Shown: positions 1 through 7,962, counted from the stretch's first letter. The stretch is DNA of 21,875 nt from CAZUHK01 sp964620345 (GCA_964620345.1 CAZUHK010000026.1:1-21875); one strand, 5' to 3'. Numbers and translations: made by a program. The notes: a model not told the origin generated them from the sequence alone.

Positions 1-153
1 GAGGCGGATGCCGTAGTCGCGCAGGCGCCGGCCGCGGAAGCCGTGCATGCCCGGCGGGGTGAGCTGCCGCTTGGAGGTGTGCTTGGGGGTATCGCTGATC
101 GGCACGCCGACCCGACGCGAGAGCTTGACCTTCGGGCCCGTGTAGTTGGCCAT
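1..153 (-). CDS. rpsD: 30S ribosomal protein S4, N-terminal part (runs off the left edge)
   Basis: S4 is a primary 16S rRNA-binding protein of the small subunit and in many bacteria also a translational autoregulator. The 51 visible residues begin MANYTGPKVKLSRRVGV and continue to PPGMHGFRGRRLRDYGIRL, matching the S4 N-terminus (family pattern: M-A-R-Y-T-G-P then a basic stretch, then PPGxHG and a basic segment ending in DYG). The start is fixed by GGAGG at 161-165 (minus strand), 7 nt from the ATG. Some S4 proteins have zinc-ligand cysteines in this region; none is present here (the C-x-x-C position reads V-K-L-S), so this is the cysteine-free form. The gene stands behind its own putative promoter and a long leader, after the sulfatase gene. 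The rest of the protein is outside the window. Confidence 0.95.
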   Translation of the reverse strand, partial: MANYTGPKVKLSRRVGVPISDTPKHTSKRQLTPPGMHGFRGRRLRDYGIRL

Positions 154-340
154 GACCGTACCTCCGTTGCCGCTTGGTGAATGTTCAACCAAGTCACTGT
201 CGAGCCGAACCGCGGCTGCGGCGGCCTCCGCCCCATCCCGGGACGGGTCTGCGGCTGTCTCGCCATCGGGTGGGCAACCAACCCGACCGCATCACGCGCC
301 CGCCGGGCGGTCAACCCGACGCAGAGGCGAACAGCCAAGC
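154..340 (-). promoter_or_regulatory. Long 5' leader of rpsD, possible S4 autoregulatory site
   Basis: If the putative promoter at 346-373 is used, the rpsD transcript has a leader of about 185 nt without an evident ORF on this strand. It is GC-rich and contains obvious stems, for example CTTGGT/ACCAAG with a 9-nt loop just upstream of the Shine-Dalgarno (about 171-196). S4 is known to repress translation of its own mRNA through leader structures in other bacteria, so such a leader is a reasonable place for autoregulation. I recognise no known S4-leader consensus here; the regulatory role is inference. Confidence 0.3.
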
Positions 341-345
341 CCCAT

Positions 346-373
346 AGTGTAACCGGCCGGACCGGCATGGCAA
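346..373 (-). promoter_or_regulatory. Putative sigma70-type promoter of rpsD
   Basis: On the minus strand TTGCCA (368-373) is followed after 16 bp by TACACT (346-351). The arrangement fits a housekeeping promoter and lies in the gap between the sulfatase stop and rpsD. The rest of 374-462 shows nothing I can assign. Confidence 0.45.
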
Positions 374-462
374 CCCGTCGGTGCAAACTTGTGAATGCAC
401 AATAGAAGTGCCACGCGGCGGATTGGCGGGGAGCGGGCAGGCGTGGTCGCGATCGGCCGATG

Positions 463-1974
463 TCACGCCGTGACCCCGCCCAGGCCAAGCCGCTCGTACT
501 GCTCGGGCGGCGCTTCGCATTCGGCCATCAGGCGCGTCATGTGGTCGATCATCCGTTGCTCGATCCGGGCATCCTCGATCGGCTGCGTCTGCTGCGGATC
601 CTGTCGCAGGTCGTACAGGCGCGTCTGTTGCACCGAGTCCCACTTCGCCATGCCGCCGGACTGAATCTTCAGCGGCCGGCAGCCCTTGGTGAAGTCGAAC
701 GGCTCGGCCAGCTCCACCCGGTCGGGCTGCAGCTCGTCGGGGCTGAAACGAGTGCGCATGTGCGTGGGCATCAACGTGTAGTCGAACAGCGGCGTGTTCT
801 GCTCACCGGGGATGCCGCGCCAATAGACGTACCGGCCGTCGGTCACGTTCACATGCATGCCGTGCTGGCCGTAGATCGCCGCGTCGCGGACCGGCGTGTC
901 GTCGGCGATCGCCTGGCTCAGGGCTTTGCCGGTCATGGGCTCGGTCGGCTTCTGGCCGAAGAACTCCAGCAGCGTCGGGCCCAGGTCGATCGACGGCTGG
1001 ATCAGCGCCTCGCGCGTCACGCCCGCCTGCCTGCTGCGCGGATCCCAGACCCAGAACGGCGTGTGGGCGGTCTCCTCGTAGAAGCCCATCCACATCTTCG
1101 CCCAAGCATCGTGCTCGCCGAGCATGAAGCCGTGGTCGGTCCACACGATCAGCATCGTGTCGTCCCACAACCCGTGCGCGTCGAACGCATCGAGCACGTC
1201 GCCCAGCTTCGCGTCGCACATGCTCACCAGCGCCGCGTACTCGTAGCGCATGTGCTCGACCAGCTCGGCCGGCTCGTCCACCGGCTTGTAGGCCGGCCAG
1301 TCCCACAGCGGCCCCCGCTCCCGCCGCCACTTGTCGTAGTGCTCGGCGTAAAGATCCTTGTACTTGCGCTGGGTGAAGAACGGCTCGTGCGGGTCGAACG
1401 TTTCGATCTGCAAAAACCAGTTGTCCTGGTCGTGGTTGCGATGGATGAAGTCCAGCCCCGCGTTGAAGGTCTTGCTCTGGGGCTGGTCCTGCTCGCGCCG
1501 CATGAACAGGCGGTTCACGCGGTCCTGGCGGTGCCAGTCGCCGGCGCCGGCGTTGCGGCCGTAGGTGTTGTCGTTGGGCGGGTCGGCGGCCATGCCCATC
1601 CACGGATCGCCCTCCTGGCCGCGGTGAAACTGCCACGTGCTGTAGCGCGAATGGTACGTCGCCCCGCCGTCTTCCCAGTAGTGCTGGTGATCGCTGATCA
1701 GGTGCGTGCTGGTGCCGGCCCCGGCGAGCATCTGCGGCACCGAGTCGTCGAACGGCTGCAGCGGCCCCCAACTGGTGTGCAGGAAGTTGGGCCGGCCCGT
1801 GTGCAGATCCCGCCGCGCGGGCATGCACGGCATCGAGCAGACGTAGCTGCGGTTGAACTGCGCCGTCCGCTCGGCCAGGCGGCTGAAGTTGGGCGCCTGC
1901 ACGAACGTGTCGGCGTTGTACGGCGGGAGCATGTGCCGATTCAGCGAATCGAACATCACCATCACGACTTTCAT
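463..1974 (-). CDS. Sulfatase (arylsulfatase / alkaline phosphatase superfamily), apparently without signal peptide
   Basis: Type I sulfatases hydrolyse sulfate esters with a formylglycine made post-translationally from Cys in C-x-P-x-R. This 503-aa protein has C50-M-P-A-R within SMPCMPARRDLHTG, an N-terminal metal-site segment (MFDSLN, D9) and a TDHGFMLGEHDAW segment, the usual DHG metal/substrate motif, followed by K-M-W..YEET as in the family. The start ATG at 1974 is chosen because AAGGA lies 8-9 nt upstream; a longer frame from 2010 has no ribosome site. From this start the protein begins directly with the first beta strand and shows no signal peptide, whereas many planctomycete sulfatases are exported. 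No formylglycine-generating enzyme is in the window. It is divergent from a GH2-like lipoprotein, which suggests polysaccharide or glycoside metabolism. The substrate cannot be told from sequence. Confidence 0.9.
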   Translation of the reverse strand: MKVVMVMFDSLNRHMLPPYNADTFVQAPNFSRLAERTAQFNRSYVCSMPCMPARRDLHTGRPNFLHTSWGPLQPFDDSVPQMLAGAGTSTHLISDHQHYWEDGGATYHSRYSTWQFHRGQEGDPWMGMAADPPNDNTYGRNAGAGDWHRQDRVNRLFMRREQDQPQSKTFNAGLDFIHRNHDQDNWFLQIETFDPHEPFFTQRKYKDLYAEHYDKWRRERGPLWDWPAYKPVDEPAELVEHMRYEYAALVSMCDAKLGDVLDAFDAHGLWDDTMLIVWTDHGFMLGEHDAWAKMWMGFYEETAHTPFWVWDPRSRQAGVTREALIQPSIDLGPTLLEFFGQKPTEPMTGKALSQAIADDTPVRDAAIYGQHGMHVNVTDGRYVYWRGIPGEQNTPLFDYTLMPTHMRTRFSPDELQPDRVELAEPFDFTKGCRPLKIQSGGMAKWDSVQQTRLYDLRQDPQQTQPIEDARIEQRMIDHMTRLMAECEAPPEQYERLGLGGVTA

Positions 1975-2015
1975 CGCATCAATCCTTGCTGGGGTCGGTA
2001 AGGGCCTCACCCGCC

Positions 2016-2044
2016 AACGTAGCGACCACCGCGGCCGTGGTAAA
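2016..2044 (-). promoter_or_regulatory. Putative sulfatase promoter overlapping the divergent lipoprotein promoter
   Basis: On the minus strand TTTACC (2039-2044) and TACGTT (2016-2021) are separated by 17 bp. The spacer contains ACCAC-N7-GTGGT (2025-2041, plus-strand reading), a small dyad that could be an operator. On the plus strand TAAACT (2041-2046) overlaps the same bases and could be the -10 of the lipoprotein gene, so the two directions would compete. This rests on pattern matching only. Confidence 0.35.
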
Positions 2045-2056
2045 CTCTCGGCCGTG

Positions 2057-4006
2057 ATGTCCCCTGCGACCGGCTCTCATGTGATCGTCCCGCTCGCGCT
2101 GTGGCTGTGTGTCGCGGCCGGATGCGGCGCGCCCCGCGGCGCGACGATCCACGACATGCAGGTGAACACCACCGCCAACACGCTGGACCTGCGCGTGCAG
2201 ATGTCGGCCGACCGCGCGGCCGACGACGTGGAGCTGTTCGTCACCCTCCAAACCGCCGAGGCGCGGCCGAAGCTCGTTTACGCCCAGCCGGTCCGCCGCG
2301 TCGAGCTCGACGACGAGGCCCAATGGTTCGACCTGACCACCGGGCCGATCGACGTCGAGCCCTGGTCGCCGAACAACCCCAAGACTTACCGCGTGACGGT
2401 CGAAGCCCTGCGCGAGGGCACGACGCTGGCGATCGGCCGGGCGGGCGTGGCGTTCGGGTCCATCGCCTGGCGCGACGGCAAGCTGTACGTCAACGGCGAA
2501 CCGACGTTCATCCGCGCCGTCGAACTGGACGTGAGCCGGTTCCCCGCGTTCGGCGACGATCGCTCCGCGCGGGCGTTCGCCGCGGCGGTGATGGCCGACT
2601 TGCGCAGCCGGGGCCTCAACGCGGTGCGACTGGTCAACGCGCCGCGCCGTTGGGCGGTCGCCGCCCGGGCGCAGGGCCTGATCCCGATCGACGCGACGCC
2701 GGGGCATGAAGTGGTGATCGACCCGACGGCCGACGGCGAGCCGGTGCTGGGCTACATGCGGCTGATCGACCTGCCGGCCGATGCGCAGGGCGTGCTGGTG
2801 CGGCCGGTGGTGCGCTTGGGCCCGGCGGCCGACGAGCGGGCGCTGCGGCTGGTCGCGCGGCTGGCGGTCGAACACACCCGCCGCAACTACCTCGATCGCG
2901 ATCGCATTGCCGGCATCATGCCCGTCGGCCGGTGGTACGACGTGCCGGCGGGGGCCGATGCGTTCGACGACTGCCGGCCCACCGCGGCGCTGGAGCAGTT
3001 GACCACGAGCTTGCAGCCGGTGCTGATCAGTTGGGATGCGTGGCGCCCGCACCTCTACGCCGGCGGCCACAGCCCGGCGATGGCGCACCTGATCAACCAG
3101 CGGCCCGACGGTCGGGGCATCGACGAGGTCGTGCTCGTGTGCGAGCTGATCGGCCCCGACGGGCGGGTGCTCAGCGGCGGCACGATCCGCCTGGCCCGCC
3201 TGCCCCACGGCTACGGCGGGCGGGCGCCGGTGATGATCGACGTGCCCGAAGACGCCCCGGCCGGCGAGCACACCTTCCGCACGACCCTCGGCCGCGGCCA
3301 GACGGTCGTCAGCGCCGCCGACCTGCCGGTGACCGTGCGGACGCGCAACTGGGCGCGCCTGCCATCGCTGGGCGCCAAGGCCGCGGTGATCGATCCATCG
3401 CAGGCCACGCAACAGGCAATGCAGCGGCTGGGCGTGGCGGCCCGACCGGTCGCGCCGTTCGACCCGGCCGTGCCGCTGCTGATCAACTGCGCTCAGTGGC
3501 AGGCCAGGCCCCAGACCCTTGACGCCGTGCGACGCTACGCCCAGCGGGGCGGGCACGTGCTGCTGCTGCAGCCCGGCGCCGACGTGCTGGAACAACTGGG
3601 CCTGCCGCTTCGCCCGGCCGATCAGCCGCGCGGCCTGATGGTCGAGCCCGTCGATGCCAAGCACCCGATCTTCCGCGGCATCGAACCGCGCGACCTGGTG
3701 TATCTGAGCGATCCGCGCCCCGGCCCGGCCGCCGCCGCGGGCTGGCCGCAGATCCACCCGGTCACCGCCGGCATGACCCCAGCCGGCGACCCCGCCGACG
3801 CCCCGGCCGATGTCGGCCGAATGGACGTACTCGCCCGATACGGCGTCGATGGTCGGTCGATCGCGCTGGCCCGCTGCACGCTCGGCCAGGGCGCGGTGCT
3901 CGCCAGCGGCCTGGACCTGGTCCGACGCCGCGGCATCGACCCCATCGCCGACCGCCTGCTGGCCAACATCGTCGCCCACCTCAACCCGCCCGAAGGCGAG
4001 CGTTAA
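2057..4006 (+). CDS. GH2-like lipoprotein, probably a catalytically inactive glycosidase relative with a C-terminal GATase-like domain
   Basis: The 649-aa protein begins with a hydrophobic segment ending in a lipobox-like V-A-A-G-C (C23), so it is probably a lipoprotein. Residues about 35-150 resemble the immunoglobulin-like sandwich of glycoside hydrolase family 2, including W-S-P-N-N-P-K-T-Y. They are followed by the usual entry to the TIM barrel: DGKLYVNGEPTFIRAVELD and later SRGLNAVRLVNAP. The barrel then seems too short and I see no N-E acid/base motif. A beta-rich segment follows, and residues about 470-645 (from AAVIDPSQA through GGHVLLLQPGADVL to the end) look like a glutamine-amidotransferase-like flavodoxin fold, as found in ThuA-like or beta-galactosidase accessory domains. 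No Shine-Dalgarno is visible; TAAACT at 2041-2046 would place transcription start close to GTG 2054/ATG 2057. Role inferred: glycan binding or processing at the cell surface. Confidence 0.6.
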   Translation: MSPATGSHVIVPLALWLCVAAGCGAPRGATIHDMQVNTTANTLDLRVQMSADRAADDVELFVTLQTAEARPKLVYAQPVRRVELDDEAQWFDLTTGPIDVEPWSPNNPKTYRVTVEALREGTTLAIGRAGVAFGSIAWRDGKLYVNGEPTFIRAVELDVSRFPAFGDDRSARAFAAAVMADLRSRGLNAVRLVNAPRRWAVAARAQGLIPIDATPGHEVVIDPTADGEPVLGYMRLIDLPADAQGVLVRPVVRLGPAADERALRLVARLAVEHTRRNYLDRDRIAGIMPVGRWYDVPAGADAFDDCRPTAALEQLTTSLQPVLISWDAWRPHLYAGGHSPAMAHLINQRPDGRGIDEVVLVCELIGPDGRVLSGGTIRLARLPHGYGGRAPVMIDVPEDAPAGEHTFRTTLGRGQTVVSAADLPVTVRTRNWARLPSLGAKAAVIDPSQATQQAMQRLGVAARPVAPFDPAVPLLINCAQWQARPQTLDAVRRYAQRGGHVLLLQPGADVLEQLGLPLRPADQPRGLMVEPVDAKHPIFRGIEPRDLVYLSDPRPGPAAAAGWPQIHPVTAGMTPAGDPADAPADVGRMDVLARYGVDGRSIALARCTLGQGAVLASGLDLVRRRGIDPIADRLLANIVAHLNPPEGER

Positions 4007-4067
4007 CAGCCGGCACCGGCCCGGCCGATCACCCCGAGCGACGCGCCCGCGCCCGGGCGAAGCACAA

Positions 4068-4154
4068 CGGAGCGGGTGGGATTCGAACCCACGGTACGGT
4101 TACCCGTACACACGATTTCCAGTCGTGTTCCTTCAGCCGCTCGGACACCGCTCC
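4068..4154 (-). tRNA. tRNA-Ser, anticodon GGA
   Basis: The minus strand folds as an 87-nt class II tRNA. It has a GGAGCGG/CCGCTCC acceptor stem, a D arm, an anticodon arm with loop CTGGAAA (anticodon GGA, reading UCC/UCU), a long variable arm (TACGG GTAA CCGTA) and a T arm GTGGG-TTCGAAT-CCCAC. The discriminator is G and CCA is not encoded. The long variable arm is diagnostic of serine, leucine or tyrosine; the anticodon makes it serine. Confidence 0.97.
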
Positions 4155-4233
4155 AACGGGTCAACACCGGCGGACTTCGCATCCGGTGAATCTGATATCG
4201 TAGCGGCGGGCGATGGACTGTAAAGGATCGACG

Positions 4234-4932
4234 GTGCGCTACCATCGACACGACCTGCACGGCCTGCTGGTCGTCGACAAGCCGCTGGGCCTCTCGTCGA
4301 TGGACGTGGTTCGCCGCGTCCGCCGCGCCGCGGGCCACTGCAAGACCGGCCACGCCGGCACGCTCGATCCGCTGGCCACCGGCGTGCTCATCTGCTGCCT
4401 CGGCAAGGCCACCGGGCACGTCGATCAACTCATGGGCCTGACCAAGGTTTACGACACCACGATCGACCTGTCGGCCTTCACCAACACCGACGACGCCGAG
4501 GGCGAACGCGGGCCGGTCGACGTGGCCACCCCGCCGTCGCGTGATGAAGTGCGCGCGGCGCTCGACGCGCTCACCGGCCACGTCGAGCAGACTCCACCGG
4601 CCTACAGCGCGATCAAGGTCGGCGGGCAGCGTGCCTACAAGCTCGCGCGCAAGGGCCAAGCGGTCAACATGCCCACGCGCACCGTGCGCATCGATGCGAT
4701 CGACCTGAACCATTTCGACTGGCCCGAACTGAGCATCACCGTCACCTGCGGCAAGGGCACGTACATCCGCTCGCTGGCGCGGCAGGTCGGCCAGCGCCTG
4801 CACACCGGCGGGCACCTGACCGCGCTGCGTCGCACGGCGATCGGGCGGTACACAATCGACCGCGCCTGGCCGCTCGACGATCTGCCTCAGCCATTGAATG
4901 CTCAACACCTGATCGAAAGCCCCGAAGCATGA
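4234..4932 (+). CDS. truB: tRNA pseudouridine(55) synthase TruB
   Basis: TruB isomerises U55 in the T loop of tRNAs. The protein shows LLVVDKPLGLSSMDVV at the N-terminus, then GHAGTLDPLATGVL with the catalytic Asp (D45 from the chosen start). K-V-Y-D-T-T-I and the F-T-N-T-D-D-A-E-G segment follow, then QTPPAYSAIKVGGQRAYKLARKG and CGKGTYIRSLARQVG, all standard TruB blocks. At 232 aa it is the short form without an obvious PUA domain. I prefer GTG 4234 because AAAGGA (4222-4227) sits 6 nt upstream; an in-frame ATG at 4213 adds seven residues but has no good ribosome site. TATCGT at 4196-4201 could be the -10. It overlaps deoC by ATGA, so the two are translationally coupled. Confidence 0.95.
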   Translation: MRYHRHDLHGLLVVDKPLGLSSMDVVRRVRRAAGHCKTGHAGTLDPLATGVLICCLGKATGHVDQLMGLTKVYDTTIDLSAFTNTDDAEGERGPVDVATPPSRDEVRAALDALTGHVEQTPPAYSAIKVGGQRAYKLARKGQAVNMPTRTVRIDAIDLNHFDWPELSITVTCGKGTYIRSLARQVGQRLHTGGHLTALRRTAIGRYTIDRAWPLDDLPQPLNAQHLIESPEA

Positions 4933-5630
4933 GTTACACCGCAAGCCAGATCGCCGCGACGATCGATCACACACTGCTCAAGGCCGAGGCGACCGCCGAG
5001 CAGGTCTGGCAACTGGTGGATGAAGCGAAGCAGCATCGTTTCGCGAGCGTGTGCGTGAACCCGATCCACGTCGGCGAGGCCGCGGGCGCGGGCGTGAGGG
5101 TGTGCAGCGTGGTGGGCTTCCCGTTGGGGGCCGACGTGCCGCACCTGACGGCCGCGGCGGCGGTGCGGGCCGCCGAGGAGGGCGCGCAGGAGATCGATTT
5201 CGTCGCGCACCTGCCGCACCTGCTGGCCTGCCGCATGCCCGCCGCGGCCAATCAGTTCATGACGATCGTCGAGCCGCTGCGCCAGATCGATCCGCCGATC
5301 GTGACCAAGGTCATCATCGAGACCGCGCTGTTGATGCGGGACGCGGATGCGGCCACGGCCGAGCGGCGCATCGCCACCGCGTGCGAGGCGGCGCGGCAGG
5401 CGGGGGTCGATTTCGTCAAGACCTCGACCGGCTTGCACCCCGCCGGCGGCGCGACGGTCGAGGCGGTGAGACTGATGACCAAGCACGGCGAGGGCCTGAA
5501 GATCAAGGCGTCCGGCGGCATCCGCACATGGGACGATGCGATCGCGATGCTCGACGCGGGGGCCGATCGGTTGGGCTGCTCGGCCGGCGTCGCGATCGTC
5601 AGCGGCGGCGCGGGGACAAGCGGGTATTGA
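4929..5630 (+). CDS. deoC: Deoxyribose-phosphate aldolase
   Basis: DeoC cleaves 2-deoxyribose 5-phosphate to glyceraldehyde 3-phosphate and acetaldehyde in deoxynucleoside catabolism, using a Schiff-base lysine in a TIM barrel. The 233-aa protein has IDHTLLK at residues 12-18, VVGFPLG at 61-67, EID at 88-90, KVIIETALL, DFVKTSTG with K164 (Schiff-base position) and KIKASGGIRT with K193 (the second active-site lysine). It ends with GADRLGCSAGVAIV, the phosphate-binding end of the barrel. One local peculiarity is AHLPHL after EIDFV, where the family usually has a short N-I-G type segment. Its ATG overlaps the truB stop codon (ATGA, 4929-4932). The functional link between a tRNA modification enzyme and DeoC is not obvious; co-transcription may just be convenience. 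Confidence 0.95.
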   Translation: MSYTASQIAATIDHTLLKAEATAEQVWQLVDEAKQHRFASVCVNPIHVGEAAGAGVRVCSVVGFPLGADVPHLTAAAAVRAAEEGAQEIDFVAHLPHLLACRMPAAANQFMTIVEPLRQIDPPIVTKVIIETALLMRDADAATAERRIATACEAARQAGVDFVKTSTGLHPAGGATVEAVRLMTKHGEGLKIKASGGIRTWDDAIAMLDAGADRLGCSAGVAIVSGGAGTSGY

Positions 5631-5680
5631 TCGGCGAAGAGCGAGGCGAAGCCGCGTCGCTACATGGGCGGCGCGCCGCA

Positions 5681-5712
5681 ATTCACCGATTAACTGATTA
5701 ACCAATTAACCG
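5681..5712 (+). repeat. Four tandem 8-bp units at the end of the oxidoreductase gene
   Basis: The plus strand reads ATTCACCG, ATTAACTG, ATTAACCA, ATTAACCG in succession. This AT-rich 8-mer array stands out against the GC-rich surroundings and overlaps the TAA stop of the minus-strand oxidoreductase (5706-5708). It lies between two convergent genes and has no T-tract hairpin. Confidence 0.7.
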
Positions 5713-6854
5713 ACACTCACCCACGCCTGTTTCTGGTGGCTTTGGAGGATCGCATCGCAGAGGACGATCTCGCGGTGGCCATCGTCGAACGTGGCGAAGG
5801 GGGCCGGGGCGTTGAAGTCGCCGGCTTCGATGTAGCCGTAGAAAGCGCCGAAGGCCTGCTTGAAGGTGTCGGGGAAGCCCTCGTTGTGGCCGCCGGGGTA
5901 GCTCATCGCCGCGGCCGCGGCGTCGCTGGCCAGCGACGGGTCGCGCAGCAACAGTTCGTTGGGCCGCTCGCGGTGGCCGATCCACATCTCGTTGGGCTTC
6001 TCGCTCTCGAACGCCAGCGCGCACTTGCTGCCGGCGATCTCGAACCGCAGGCAATTCTTCCGCCCGGCGGTGACCTGCGAGACATACAGCACGCCGCGCC
6101 CGCCGTTGGCCAGCTTGAGCATGATGCAGCCGTAGTCCTCGGTGGTGATCTCGATCGGCTCGGTCGCCTGCGGCTGGCCGGTCTTGCCCGAATACGTCGC
6201 GACCTCGCCCTTGGGCCGCTTGCGGATCGGGAAGACCACCTTGAGGTCGGCACACACCGCCTCGACCGCGACACCGGTGATCGTGTGGATCATGTCCAGC
6301 CAGTGCGTGCCGACATCGCTGACCGCGCGAAGCTGGCCGCCTTCTTCGGCCAGCAGCCGCCAGTTGTAATCGGTCTCGTGGAACAGCCAGTCCTGCACGT
6401 AGCTACCGGTGACGTGGTAGATCTCGCCGACGTCGCCGGCCTTGACGCGCTGCGCCGCCTCGATCGCCAGCGGGTAGAAGCGCAGGTTGTAGTTGACCAT
6501 CGCCGCCTTGCCGCTTTGCCGGGCCAGCTCGACCAGCTCGGCCGACTGCTTCGCGTTCATCGCCAGGGGCTTTTCGCAGACCACGTGCTTGCCCGCTTCA
6601 AGCACCGCTTTGACCATGCCGTAGTGCAGCTTGTTCGGCGTGCAAACGTGGACCGAATGCACGTCGCCATCGGCCAGCAGTTCATCGACATCGCGGTACG
6701 CCCGCGGCAGGTTCAGCTTCGCCGCCGCGGCCTGTCCCTCGGCCTCATCGACCCCGCAGATGCCCGTCACGTTCACGCCGGCCCGCTTGAGCCCCTCCAC
6801 GTGCACCGGCCCGATCAGCCCGCAGCCAATCACCGCCGCATTGATGTTCGACAT
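5706..6854 (-). CDS. Gfo/Idh/MocA family NAD(P)-dependent oxidoreductase
   Basis: Members oxidise or reduce sugars, inositols and related polyols. The 382-aa protein has the Rossmann motif G10-C-G-L-I-G15, the CTPNKLHYGM strand, the hallmark E94-K95-P96 (CEKPLAMN), a second-domain NYNLRFYP segment, and D180-V-G-T-H184 where catalytic Asp and His are usually found. Length is typical. The start is supported by AAAGGG 7 nt upstream of the ATG. No twin-arginine signal is present, so it is cytoplasmic. The substrate is not predictable. It is a single gene between convergent deoC and the co-directional DAHP synthase gene. The last codons lie in an AT-rich 8-bp tandem repeat. Confidence 0.93.
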   Translation of the reverse strand: MSNINAAVIGCGLIGPVHVEGLKRAGVNVTGICGVDEAEGQAAAAKLNLPRAYRDVDELLADGDVHSVHVCTPNKLHYGMVKAVLEAGKHVVCEKPLAMNAKQSAELVELARQSGKAAMVNYNLRFYPLAIEAAQRVKAGDVGEIYHVTGSYVQDWLFHETDYNWRLLAEEGGQLRAVSDVGTHWLDMIHTITGVAVEAVCADLKVVFPIRKRPKGEVATYSGKTGQPQATEPIEITTEDYGCIMLKLANGGRGVLYVSQVTAGRKNCLRFEIAGSKCALAFESEKPNEMWIGHRERPNELLLRDPSLASDAAAAAMSYPGGHNEGFPDTFKQAFGAFYGYIEAGDFNAPAPFATFDDGHREIVLCDAILQSHQKQAWVSVG

Positions 6855-6924
6855 GGCTTCGCCCTTTCAGAGTGTGAACGGACAATCTTCTTGGCTTCCG
6901 CCGCGCTGTGCAAGCCGTACGCCC

Positions 6925-7962
6925 TCACACCCCCACCGGCTCGCCGCAGAGCGTTCGGCCGATGCTCGCGGCGATCTGGCGCATGACGGGCATGATGGTC
7001 GCGAACGTGTCGGGGTCGAGCGACTGGGCGCCGTCGGTCATGGCGTGTTGGGGGTCGGGGTGGACTTCGAGGATCACGCCGTCGGCCCCCGCGGCGACCG
7101 AGGCGTAGGCCAGCGAGGGCACCAGGTGCGCGTGGCCCGAGCCGTGCGACGGGTCGGCGATGATCGGCAGGTGGCTGCGCTTGTGCACCTCTTCGATCGT
7201 CGCCAGCGAAAGCGTGTTGCGCACGTGGTCTTCGAACGTGCGGACGCCGCGCTCGCAGAGGACGACCTGATCGTTGCCGGCGTCGAGGATGTACTCGGCG
7301 GCAAGCAGGTACTCGTCGAGCGTCATCGCCATGCCGCGCTTGAACAGCACGGCCTTGGGCTGCTGGCCGCAGGCCTTGAGCAGCTCGAAGTTCTGCGCGT
7401 TGCGCGTGCCGATCTGCAGGCAGTCGGCGTATCGGCTGACCATGTCGACATCGCGCGGGTCGATCACCTCGGTGACGATCGCCAGGCCGGTCTGCTCGCG
7501 CGCCGCGGCCAGGAGCTTGAGGCCCTCTTCCTTGAGGCCCTGGAAGGAGTAGGGATTGGTGCGCGGCTTGAACGCCCCGCCGCGCAGCGCCGTGCCGCCG
7601 GCCGCCCTCACCGCCCGCGCCGAGGCGAGGATCTGCTCCTCGCTTTCGACGCTGCACGGCCCGGCGATGACCTGCACCGCTTTGCCACCGATCACGCAGG
7701 CGTCGCCGATCATAACCTGCGAACGCTGCGGCTTGACCTCGATGCTCGACCGTTTGTACGGCGCCAGCACCTTCATCACCTTCTGCACGCCCGGCAGGGT
7801 TTCGAACGCATCGGGTTCTTTCTTGCGGTCTTCGCCGATGACCGCGACCACGCTGAGCTCCGTGCCCTGGATGACTTGTTCCTTGAGTCCCATTTCGCGC
7901 ACCATCGCGACGACGTGGTCGATCTGTTCGGGGCTGGCATCGGGTTTCATGACGACGATCAT
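6925..7962 (-). CDS. aroF: 3-deoxy-7-phosphoheptulonate synthase (DAHP synthase), class I-beta with N-terminal ferredoxin-like regulatory domain
   Basis: DAHP synthase condenses phosphoenolpyruvate and erythrose 4-phosphate, the first committed step towards Phe, Tyr and Trp. Residues about 1-70 (from MIVVMKPDASPEQ) form the ferredoxin-like domain found in some I-beta enzymes, often the site of allosteric inhibition. The TIM barrel starts at about 97 with AGPCSVES, followed by RGGAFKPRTNPYSFQGL (active-site Lys and Arg), TEVIDPRD, QIGTRNAQNF, FKRGM, LCERGVRTF and ADPSHGSGH, all diagnostic. The start is chosen at 7962 because AAGGAG lies 8 nt upstream; the frame could extend to 8022 without support. 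Length 345 aa is normal. Upstream are an attenuator, an aromatic leader peptide and a small membrane-protein gene on the same strand, so transcription into this gene is probably controlled by aromatic aminoacyl-tRNA supply. Confidence 0.96.
   Translation of the reverse strand: MIVVMKPDASPEQIDHVVAMVREMGLKEQVIQGTELSVVAVIGEDRKKEPDAFETLPGVQKVMKVLAPYKRSSIEVKPQRSQVMIGDACVIGGKAVQVIAGPCSVESEEQILASARAVRAAGGTALRGGAFKPRTNPYSFQGLKEEGLKLLAAAREQTGLAIVTEVIDPRDVDMVSRYADCLQIGTRNAQNFELLKACGQQPKAVLFKRGMAMTLDEYLLAAEYILDAGNDQVVLCERGVRTFEDHVRNTLSLATIEEVHKRSHLPIIADPSHGSGHAHLVPSLAYASVAAGADGVILEVHPDPQHAMTDGAQSLDPDTFATIMPVMRQIAASIGRTLCGEPVGV

Noticed and set aside
460..2001. Long open frame on the strand opposite the sulfatase (and similar long frames opposite nadE, thiC, ndh and the Gfo/Idh gene)
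   Set aside because: They mirror real genes codon for codon in GC-rich DNA, have biased Arg/Val/His/Gln composition and no recognisable domain.
1974..2010. Longer sulfatase start at 2010
   Set aside because: The ribosome site AAGGA sits before ATG 1974; the 12 extra residues overlap the promoter region and are not expected in the family.
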